From Chitinophagales bacterium (GTDB lineage Bacteria; Bacteroidota; Bacteroidia; Chitinophagales; Saprospiraceae): a stretch of DNA of 8,042 nt. This document shows positions 1-7,100 of the stretch, piece by piece (the stretch's first letter is position 1; each line of letters starts with the position of its first letter). The translations under genes and the position numbers were made by a program. Where the stretch lies: the NCBI GenBank assembly GCA_013297575.1, contig JAAFHO010000240.1, forward strand, positions 1 through 8,042. The letters run 5' to 3'. A model generated the notes under the pieces. It did not search any database, was not told where the DNA came from, and saw only the letters and a program-made list of their open reading frames with translations.

Positions 1-12
1 TGCAATAACACA

Positions 13-28
13 ACCGATTTCGATCGGT
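13..28. other. Short perfect hairpin with TTCG loop
   Basis: A perfect 6-bp stem, ACCGAT (13-18) and ATCGGT (23-28), encloses the four bases TTCG. No T-run follows on either strand, so it is not a standard intrinsic terminator. It lies 42 bp upstream of the TTG start proposed for the first gene. If that gene really begins further left, these bases are ordinary codons and the hairpin is coincidental. It could otherwise be a leader structure or a small operator-like dyad. Seen directly; function unknown. Confidence 0.25.
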
Positions 29-70
29 ACATCTCAAAAAAATAATATTAATCGCCACGGTGCTTTCGAT

Positions 71-1495
71 TTGCTTTTTAACCTTCAACCAATCCATTGC
101 GAATGGCTACTAAACGAAAGCCAAGAACTGGAACTTTCCGCAGGAACAGTATTGATACAAGAAGGTCTGCCCATTGAGCATTTTTATATACTCATTGAAG
201 GCATTATGAGCGTTTATCATCCCGAAACACCCGACAAACCCATAGGTATTGTAGGCCCCGGACAGGTGATTGGCGAAATGTCGTTCATTGAGCAGTTGCC
301 GGCTTCCGCTTGTGTAAAAGCATCCGAACGGTGTATGTTGGTCATGGTGTCTTTTACAAAAGTGGAAGAAAAAATGGCCATAGATCCTTCATTTCAGGCT
401 GATTTTAATGCTGCCATTTTGCAAATACTATCGGTTAGGTTGCGTTTACTCACCGGAAAACTAAATGCTTTACAATATACGGATCAATCAACATCTGCTT
501 CCGCCTCCCGATACCAAAGCCTAATGCAGGCACTCGAAGGCTTTAAAACGGCCGTTTTCAAAACTAGAGAGGCCGAAACCAAGCGACAAGAAGCGCAGTT
601 TCAGGCAAATGCCCGCCAAACAGCCGCATGTTATTCCCAAATTATCCAAGAACTGGAATTGCATCTCGGTGACAATGCACCAGGTACGCAGCAAGAAAAG
701 GATGCTTTGGGTTACAAAATACAGCAGGAAATGGCACCATATATCCTAATGACCGATTTCCTGAACCGATCCTATACCAAACCGCGTGGTTATGCTGGCG
801 ATTTTCTTACCATTGCTAATGCCTATAATGATTTGGCGATTGGAAATGGTCGCACAGGTGAGTTACTGGATAGATTAACCCTTGATTCTCCTGCCGTCAA
901 AGCCGTTAAAAATCGACGTAAATTACTCACTGAAGAAATCCTGAATACGATAGCCGCAGCCAATGGCGCACCCGTCCATATTACTGTTTTTGCTTGCGGA
1001 CCAGCCCGCGAACTCTTTGATGTATATGCCCAGTTGGAAGACCCTTCGCTGCTAAAAACTACCTTGATTGATATTGATTTACAGGCGTTATCTTATGTTT
1101 CTGATCGAAAAGACGCTTTCCGAGTGCCTTTACCCATGGAACTACACCGCGAAAATTTGATCTATTTGGCCTTGGGCAGAAGAAAAATTGTACTCCCTCC
1201 CCAAGATTTGATCTACTCAATTGGATTAATCGACTATTTCAACGATCAACTGGTGACCAAACTCAGCAATTACGCTCATCAATTGCTCAAACCCGGTGGA
1301 AGGGTCATTTTTGGTAATTTCCACCCCCAAAACCCTCAAAAAGCCTTTATGGATCATATTATTGATTGGAAACTGATCCATCGTACAGAAGCAGATATGG
1401 ATAACCTTTTCCAAAATTCCGCTTTTGATAAGCCTTGCGAATCCATTCGCTTTGAGGAAGAGCAGGTCAACTTATTTGCAATCTGTAGAAAATAA
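71..1495 (+). CDS. Cyclic nucleotide-binding-like domain fused to SAM-dependent methyltransferase
   Basis: Predicted cytoplasmic two-domain protein of 474 residues from the TTG at 71. Residues 1-130 resemble a CRP-type cyclic nucleotide-binding fold: AGTVLIQEG (24-32), the Gly turn in YILIEGIMSV, and a phosphate-cassette-like GEMSFIEQLPASA (68-80). The usual cassette arginine is absent, so the ligand may not be cAMP. Residues about 150-220 are a helical, partly coiled linker. Residues about 223-474 resemble a class I methyltransferase: KPRGYAGDF (237-245), the SAM-binding loop FACGPARE (307-314), the acidic strand end TLIDIDLQAL (331-340), DLIYSIGLIDYF (379-390) and LLKPGGRVIFGNF (405-417). 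Similar CNB-methyltransferase proteins are sometimes named after PhcB-type 3-hydroxypalmitate methyl ester synthesis, but substrate here is unknown. There is no helix-turn-helix, so it is not a Crp transcription factor. The frame stays open from 71 to the left edge with no ATG, so the gene may be 5'-partial. It lies 39 bp before the next co-oriented gene. Confidence 0.85.
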   Translation: MLFNLQPIHCEWLLNESQELELSAGTVLIQEGLPIEHFYILIEGIMSVYHPETPDKPIGIVGPGQVIGEMSFIEQLPASACVKASERCMLVMVSFTKVEEKMAIDPSFQADFNAAILQILSVRLRLLTGKLNALQYTDQSTSASASRYQSLMQALEGFKTAVFKTREAETKRQEAQFQANARQTAACYSQIIQELELHLGDNAPGTQQEKDALGYKIQQEMAPYILMTDFLNRSYTKPRGYAGDFLTIANAYNDLAIGNGRTGELLDRLTLDSPAVKAVKNRRKLLTEEILNTIAAANGAPVHITVFACGPARELFDVYAQLEDPSLLKTTLIDIDLQALSYVSDRKDAFRVPLPMELHRENLIYLALGRRKIVLPPQDLIYSIGLIDYFNDQLVTKLSNYAHQLLKPGGRVIFGNFHPQNPQKAFMDHIIDWKLIHRTEADMDNLFQNSAFDKPCESIRFEEEQVNLFAICRK

Positions 1496-1534
1496 ACGCT
1501 TACAGGTATTTCACTAACATTAAAAATTATTAAC

Positions 1535-1909
1535 ATGAAATTATTAAAAAACTTTGTAGCACTTGCGCTACTTACGATCAGTATGCATGCAAATGCACAG
1601 ACTTCGCCCGCTAAAAGTGGTGCATCGGCGGCTCAAGAGCCTGTAAGCAAAACAACCAAAAATACAGGACGCGCCGATGTGGGTGGTGGCACGGGCGGAA
1701 CCAAAGGAACTGGATCAGCAGGTCGCGCCGATGTGGGAGGCGGCACCGGCGGCACCAAAGGAACTGGATCCGCAGGTCGCGCAGATGTGGGTGGTGGCAC
1801 GGGCGGCACCAAAGGAACTGGATCAGCAGGTCGCGCAGATGTTGGAGGAGGCACCGGCGGCACCAAAGGAACTGGATCAGCAGGTCGGACAAATAAAAAA
1901 GAAGACTAA
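1535..1909 (+). CDS. Small exported Gly/Thr-rich tandem-repeat protein
   Basis: A 124-residue protein with a clear type I signal peptide: charged MKLLKN, hydrophobic FVALALLTIS, then MHANA with probable cleavage before Q22. There is no lipobox cysteine, so a lipoprotein is unlikely. A 22-residue Ser/Ala/Lys-rich spacer leads into four identical copies of GRADVGGGTGGTKGTGSA (residues 45-116), ending in a fifth partial GR and a charged tail TNKKED. The repeats lack Cys and aromatics and are probably disordered or extended. No known family is recognised. The ATG follows an AT-rich stretch without Shine-Dalgarno, normal for Bacteroidota. It sits between the methyltransferase gene and an outer-membrane barrel gene, all on one strand, and may be co-transcribed. 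The peptide would be periplasmic or surface-exposed, since no sorting domain or membrane anchor follows. The minus strand of the repeats is also open, which is a by-product of their composition. Confidence 0.8.
   Translation: MKLLKNFVALALLTISMHANAQTSPAKSGASAAQEPVSKTTKNTGRADVGGGTGGTKGTGSAGRADVGGGTGGTKGTGSAGRADVGGGTGGTKGTGSAGRADVGGGTGGTKGTGSAGRTNKKED
1667..1882 (+). repeat. Four tandem 54-bp in-frame repeats
   Basis: Units are 1667-1720, 1721-1774, 1775-1828 and 1829-1882. Each encodes the same 18 residues. The DNA differs at eight codon positions of the unit (1, 3, 5, 6, 7, 9, 11 and 17), and every difference is silent. At codons 6 and 9 the units alternate: GGT/ACG in units 1 and 3, GGA/ACC in units 2 and 4. 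That fits duplication of a 108-bp pair followed by drift. The stretch is much richer in G and C than the flanking DNA. Confidence 0.95.
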
Positions 1910-1974
1910 AGTTGAATCCTACCCCTATTTGACTTATTCCTAAGCACCAATAAAACCATAATTTGGACCTTATT

Positions 1975-2496
1975 ATGAAAAAAAGTATTTTCTTAGCGAT
2001 TTTCACACTCGCGATAGCCTCAGTCAGCCAAGCGCAAAACCGCCCATTCAGTGGTGCTGTTTTTTTAGGTTATCCTATGGGCATTTTTGATGCCCCTTCT
2101 TCAGGTATCCATTTCAGTATCAATCCATTATACAGAATTTCGGGTCTTTTTTCATTGGAAGGACAGGTATCTTACTCCAATTTGAAATATCGCCGTACCA
2201 ATGATTTTTTTGGACACGATGGCGGTAGTACCCGAAATTTGAATCTACTCGTAGGCGGTCGCCTTTATTTTATCAAGGAAAGTAGAAAAATTCGCCCTTT
2301 TATACACCTGCTTTTGGGATACGGCAGTGGATACGATAAATACTACGACGCAGATAATGCCTTTAAACCCGATAAAACAGGGCCATTGGGTGCTTCTTTG
2401 GGTCTTTATATAGAAGCCATTCATAAGTTCAGTATTGGTATTGGTGTAGAAGGCCCTACTCCAAATATACTTGTGAAAGCGGGTTACCAATTTTAG
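1975..2496 (+). CDS. Small outer-membrane beta-barrel-like protein
   Basis: A 173-residue protein starting at the ATG at 1975; a TTG 12 bp upstream is in frame but would add only MDLI ahead of a normal signal peptide. The signal is MKKSIFLAIFTLAIASVSQAQ, with cleavage probably after QA. The mature part of about 153 residues shows alternating polar and hydrophobic strands with aromatic girdle residues (FSGAVFLGYPMGIF, FSLEGQVSYSNLKY, NLNLLVGGRLYFI, RPFIHLLLGYGSGYDKYY, GASLGLYIEAIHKFSIGIGVEG) and ends in AGYQF, a C-terminal aromatic typical of barrel proteins recognised by the BAM machinery. Length suits an eight-stranded OmpX/OmpA-like barrel (PF13505-type); this is inferred from pattern, not from a conserved motif. 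The ligand or role is unknown. It follows the repeat-protein gene by 65 bp on the same strand and its stop overlaps the end of the convergent gene. Confidence 0.75.
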   Translation: MKKSIFLAIFTLAIASVSQAQNRPFSGAVFLGYPMGIFDAPSSGIHFSINPLYRISGLFSLEGQVSYSNLKYRRTNDFFGHDGGSTRNLNLLVGGRLYFIKESRKIRPFIHLLLGYGSGYDKYYDADNAFKPDKTGPLGASLGLYIEAIHKFSIGIGVEGPTPNILVKAGYQF

Positions 2497-3878
2497 GTGA
2501 CCTGCGCCAGCAACCAATCCTTCTCTATCACCGCTTTATTGCCCAATACTTCGTCGCGAAAAGCCAATACCAATTTTTTATCGTTTCTATTCAACCTCGA
2601 TAGTTTTTGAATATACCGCACGGTGTTGAGGTAATGCTGTTGGTGGTAACCAATCACCTTTTTTTTGCGCAACAGCAAGATCCGAAAACTGGCCAAAAGT
2701 GCATCTAAAGCGTCCAATTCAGCGGTTTCGTAGTACATTTTGAGCAACATTACGCGGCTATCGAGGTTGAGCAACAAGTCCGTCTCGTCCACGCGGGCGA
2801 GGAGTGGCATGGCTTTTTTATAGTCCTTTTGGGTAAAAAACAACCGCGCCATATTGTAATCGCGGGTAGCAGAGCGGTATTTTTCTTCCAAAAATGGTTC
2901 ATAATCAGGGATAAACCGCTTTATCCAATCGTATTCCTCCAGTATTAAACCCAAAGCAACTATATTTTTGTATGCAAATCGGCTCAAAATACCGTGCTCA
3001 ATCAAAACGCCTGTTTCCAAACCAACTTTATACAAACCAAATGCTTCCCGAATATAGTGTTTTTCTCCTGTATTGAGCCGTTTTATACAAAAATTAACGG
3101 CCAGTAATAAGAATGTACGCCTTTCTTCAGCGGGCAAATCGGGATGTTGCTCCAATTCCCGACGAAAAGCCCTAAAATCCGATTCGCTCCCTGACGTAAG
3201 CGCTAGGTAACAATGAAAATATAATGCCACAATAGGAATTTCCTTCAAAGGACTTTTTTCCACATAATCCAACAAAATACCCAGCAAAACGGCATCGTAT
3301 TCCACCTGAAACACAGCCCGATGCGATGCCGTTAGACAGGCCAAACGCAATTTGCTACTCACCAAATAAATATCCAATGCCTTTCCTACCGCAGCCAAAT
3401 TATTATCGCCCGTGCGGTGCTGCGATTCACCTGCTGCGTACTTTTCCCATTCTAATTGATACTGAAAATAGTAAAATTCATTGTCGTGCGGCATTTTTGC
3501 CAACCTATCCTCCGCACGACGCAAGGTATAAGACAACGGTTTTGTAATGCCTTTTTGACGATATACCCGCACCAAATGTAGATCCGACAACAATGGAATT
3601 TGCTCATACGAACGCTGTGCTAAAAATGATTCTATCGCAGCAAGTAAAAATGTTTGCGCATAGCGCCATTGCGCATCCTCAAAAACAGTCTCTGGATAAA
3701 CATACGCAAATCCTTGCTCCGGCTGCCAAGTCTTTTGTTTTTGCTTCAAAATCCATTCCCAAAGCCGTATAATATCGGTGCGTTGGTTGAAATACGGACT
3801 TTGAATAAAACGGGTGAACTCCCTTTTTTCTACGCCATTGAGTTTTTCAACCGTACCGAATAACTTTTTATCCTCCAT
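2493..3878 (-). CDS. Hypothetical all-helical TPR-like protein
   Basis: A 461-residue protein with no signal peptide or membrane segment, so presumably cytoplasmic. I do not recognise a named family. The N-terminus carries a compact motif region, VEKREFTRFIQSPYFNQR (residues 16-33) followed by DIIRLWEWIL, which looks like the conserved signature of a lineage-specific Bacteroidota family. The rest is predicted helical, rich in Leu, Tyr, Arg and Lys, with TPR-like helix pairs, for example RDYNMARLFFTQKDYKKAMP and SRVMLLKMYYETAELDALDA. Helical-repeat proteins of this kind often act as protein-binding scaffolds, but no partner is indicated. The ATG is well supported, because an exact TAnnTTTG promoter element ends 20 bp upstream. 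The gene is divergent from the large secreted protein and overlaps the barrel gene tail-to-tail by 4 bp. No catalytic motif is seen. Confidence 0.8.
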   Translation of the reverse strand: MEDKKLFGTVEKLNGVEKREFTRFIQSPYFNQRTDIIRLWEWILKQKQKTWQPEQGFAYVYPETVFEDAQWRYAQTFLLAAIESFLAQRSYEQIPLLSDLHLVRVYRQKGITKPLSYTLRRAEDRLAKMPHDNEFYYFQYQLEWEKYAAGESQHRTGDNNLAAVGKALDIYLVSSKLRLACLTASHRAVFQVEYDAVLLGILLDYVEKSPLKEIPIVALYFHCYLALTSGSESDFRAFRRELEQHPDLPAEERRTFLLLAVNFCIKRLNTGEKHYIREAFGLYKVGLETGVLIEHGILSRFAYKNIVALGLILEEYDWIKRFIPDYEPFLEEKYRSATRDYNMARLFFTQKDYKKAMPLLARVDETDLLLNLDSRVMLLKMYYETAELDALDALLASFRILLLRKKKVIGYHQQHYLNTVRYIQKLSRLNRNDKKLVLAFRDEVLGNKAVIEKDWLLAQVT

Positions 3879-3898
3879 GAGCGATTATTTTTGTGCTA

Positions 3899-3906
3899 CA
3901 AAAGTA
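3899..3906 (-). promoter_or_regulatory. -7 promoter element TACTTTTG for the helical-protein gene
   Basis: Read on the minus strand the sequence is TACTTTTG, an exact match to the Bacteroidota sigma-ABfr -7 consensus TAnnTTTG. It ends 20 bp before the ATG at 3878, leaving a short leader of a dozen or so bases. The -33 region upstream is T-rich (GTTTTTAAAATTTTATT) but lacks a clean TTTG, so strength is uncertain. No Shine-Dalgarno follows, as usual in this phylum. Confidence 0.6.
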
Positions 3907-4014
3907 AATAAAATTTTAAAAACAGCGTGATTAAAATAAAATAAAATATTCATTATCAATTTATTATTGTTTTATTTATCTACTTTACTTTTTGACAAAT
4001 GTCGATTTTTGTTG

Positions 4015-4045
4015 TTTGTGACAGTAGTGTTTCGCTGCACTTTTG
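4015..4045 (+). promoter_or_regulatory. Promoter of the secreted-protein gene (TTTG-N19-CACTTTTG)
   Basis: A -33 element TTTG (4015-4018) is followed after exactly 19 bp by CACTTTTG (4038-4045), one mismatch from TAnnTTTG. Spacing matches the Bacteroidota consensus of about 19-21 bp. Transcription would begin near 4052, giving a leader of about 130 bases before the ATG at 4184. An alternative TTTG at 3991-3994 has no good -7 partner. Confidence 0.5.
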
Positions 4046-4072
4046 TACCATGAATTCATATCAATGCCCAAT

Positions 4073-4112
4073 CACAACATCAAACGATAACAATTTCAAG
4101 CCACAACATCAA
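4073..4112 (+). repeat. 11-bp direct repeat in the leader
   Basis: CACAACATCAA occurs at 4073-4083 and again at 4102-4112, 29 bp start to start. Both copies are downstream of the predicted transcription start and inside the untranslated leader. They could be binding sites for a regulator or RNA-binding protein, or chance similarity in A/C-rich DNA. The repeat is seen directly; any role is guesswork. Confidence 0.4.
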
Positions 4113-4183
4113 GATATATATCCATAAGGTTTTGATATTCAATCTAATGTTTTTTATCTCAAGTCTAACATGAACAAATAGTT

Positions 4184-7100
4184 ATGAAACACTACATATT
4201 GCTAATCGTTTTTTTACTCAGCGCGTACGCTGGATTTACCCAAGGTTGGGATCGCGTTTATCCCACTATTAGTCCCAATAGCCCCGTTGAGGCAAAGCGG
4301 ATATTGGCGGCCCCTGGTGGCGGCTATTTTGCTGCTGTACAAGAATTTACTGGTGGTGCGAACAACGCCTATCTTATCAAAATTGACGACAATGGCCAAT
4401 TATTATGGCAAAAACCTTTCGCACAAGGGAATTCCGTACTGCCGCAAGATATGCTCCTCACGCCCGATGGCGGTATTGCTATCATATCCAATACCTATAA
4501 TACACCCGGCACTACGCCCTACCGATTGAGTATTTTTAGTAAATTTAATGCACAATTTGACTTGGTTTCGGAGGTAAAAACGGCCGAATTTGGATTTTTT
4601 GAAGATAGTTATAATATCCTGAATGCCCAAAATGGTAATTATTGGATTACTTGTGTTACTTTTAACCAAACGAAGGGCTACCTCAAACTGGTGAATGACC
4701 AAGGCGTTAAACAAGGGTTAATTACTACGGGTTTGACTAATCTTCGACCTATAAAAACGATTTCGGCTGCTAATGGCGATTTGACCGTCTTTTGTGATGG
4801 CCAACTAACGCCCAATGCTTTTGACCAAATTGGGATGAATCGTTACGATGCCGCTGGTAATTTTATTGACCAAAAAATTTACGGAGCCCCCACTATTTAT
4901 TCTACTGTACGAGATGCCATTGCAACACCCGATGGTGGCTGGATGATCGCAGGTACTGAAAGGACAGCCACGACTCAAAACGAATTTATACTCAAACTGG
5001 ACAATCTGGGTAGCGTTGTTTTTAAAAAAACGTATGATGTTGCCACTGAATTATTACAAATCAGGCGCATACATTTGGATCCTACTGGTAATGGGTATCG
5101 CTTATTGGTGGATGATAGTTACCCTATCAATTATGACAAATCAAAACTGATCTACCTCGATAACGCTGGAAACATTGTTAAAAGCATTATTTTTTCCGAT
5201 CTCGTTTATAACAAAGGAAACGATTTCTTTACTTTACCGGATAATGGAAATATCGTTGCTGGTAAGCGCGAAAAAGGTTTGAACGAGCCTAATACGCAAA
5301 CAACTCCTATCATTCCTTGGATTACACGGCTTAATGCAGATGGCGTATTTACCAATTCAGGTGTTTCGGGACAATTGCGTTACGATGAAAACAACGATTG
5401 TATCAGCGATAAGGATACACTCACCGCTGGACTATCTGTTTACGCATTTCAAGACAGCATCGTTATGGGTAGCGCACTTACGGATGCAACAGGGAATTAT
5501 TATATTACATTAGCACCGGGCAATTATAAAGTATTTCCAAAACTACCTAATGTACTTTGGACCACTTGTTTGGATACTATTGCCGTCACTGTACTCGCAA
5601 ATGACACCACCAGTAACAATAATTTTGCCATCCACTATAATATTTTCCCTGTCGATAGTATGAGTGGTTATGTGTTCAAAGATTACGATTTTGACTGTGT
5701 AAAAGATTCTTTTGAAACCATTGTTTATGCAGGTTGGACGGTCCAATTTAGTATGCAAGAAGGCAATAATTCATATGGTGAAACGCGTATCACGGATGCC
5801 AACGGCTATTATTCCTTTACCAATTTTACAGGATTTACCAATGCTGCGCAGCGTTTTATTTATTTTATACCACCAGCGGGTACACTATTAGAATGCGACT
5901 ACTCTTGCGCGCAGGAAAAAATGCTTCCATTTGAGCAATTTTCGCCAAATATGCAGTACAGTCTAGGCGTACAATGCGATACCTTAATGGCATGTGCCGA
6001 AATGCATACTTCTATCGGTATTCCTTGGTTGAGGCCTTGTATTTATTCTGATTATACGGTACAAGTCCGCAATGATGGTACAGCCACCGCCAATGATGCG
6101 TCAGTAGTGGTTACCATCGACTCCACTTTGGAGGTATGGAGCAGTAGTATTCCTTGGGCTTCGCAAACGGGTAATGTTTATACATTTAATATTGGTGATT
6201 TGCCGGCTCATCAAAGTTTTGTCTTTACGATACAGGTATTTCTTCCATGCGGTCTGCCACCGGGAAACACTTATTGTTCATCGGCTTATGCTTACCCCGA
6301 TAGCCTTTGCAATGCGAATAAAGATGCATGGGACGGTTCAAAAATTGAAATTATGGCCGAATGTGTAGGCGATAGCGTCATTTTTACCATTTCCAATACG
6401 GGGTCGGGCAATATGGAACAACCACTGGAATATATCGTTATCGAAGACAATGTACTCTTGATGATGCCCGGAAATTTCCAATTAAATGCTGGATCTTCCA
6501 CTACGGTAACTGTTCCTGCTGATGGTAGTTTTTTACGTTTGGAAGCCAAACAAGCACCAGGTTACCCAGGACAAGGTACGCCTGTGGCATGGGCAGAAGG
6601 TTGTGGAAGTGGCGGACAAACGAGTTTAGGATTTGTCAATGCGTATCCTTTGGGCGATGAAGATCCTTGGTACGATGTGAATTGTACCGAAAGTGTGAAT
6701 TCTTTTGATCCGAATGACAAACGCGGATTCCCAACGGGTATTAATGCGGAGCATTTTATCGAGCAAAATGTTGATTTAGAATACGTTATACGGTTTCAAA
6801 ACACAGGAACGGCAACCGCATTTAATGTAGAAGTACGCGACACTATTCCGGTACAATTCCTCGATCCGACCACCGTTCGCGCAGGTGCCAGTAGCCATGC
6901 TTACGACTGGGACATGCAGGGCAATGGCGTGGTGGTGTTTACATTCCCGAATATCAATTTGCCAGACAGCAATGCCAATTTGATCGAATCGCAAGGTTAT
7001 GTGCAATTTACGGTGCAACAGCGCAAAAACCTGCCCATCGGCACCGTAATTCGTAATGATGCTGCCATCTATTTCGACGATAATAAGCCCGTGATCACCA

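Larger units (their letters stand above)
3879..4183. other. AT-rich divergent intergenic region
   Basis: This 305-bp gap separates the leftward helical-protein gene from the rightward secreted-protein gene. The left end holds a leftward promoter element (3899-3906). The middle (about 3900-4010) is very AT-rich with no gene. A rightward promoter (4015-4045) is followed by a leader of about 130 bases containing an 11-bp direct repeat. I see no RNA gene and no convincing terminator in it. Confidence 0.7.

Noticed and set aside
71..463. Crp/Fnr transcription factor annotation for the first gene
   Set aside because: Only the ligand-binding part is CRP-like; the C-terminus is a methyltransferase, not a helix-turn-helix.
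1928..1965. Promoter-like TTTG and TAATTTG before the barrel gene
   Set aside because: The second element lacks one spacer base of TAnnTTTG and the distance between elements is too long, so it does not fit the consensus.
1963..1974. TTG start giving four extra residues on the barrel protein
   Set aside because: The ATG at 1975 begins a standard MKK signal peptide; the TTG adds nothing recognisable.
1611..2006. Long minus-strand frames (131 and 77 aa) and a +2 frame opposite or within the tandem repeats
   Set aside because: A 54-bp repeat without stops keeps several frames open. The + frame at 1535 has a signal peptide and silent-only divergence, so it is the real gene.
4050..4127. 25-codon open frame at the predicted transcript start
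   Set aside because: It has no hydrophobic segment, motif or ribosome signal, and sits where chance frames are expected; kept only as part of the leader observation.
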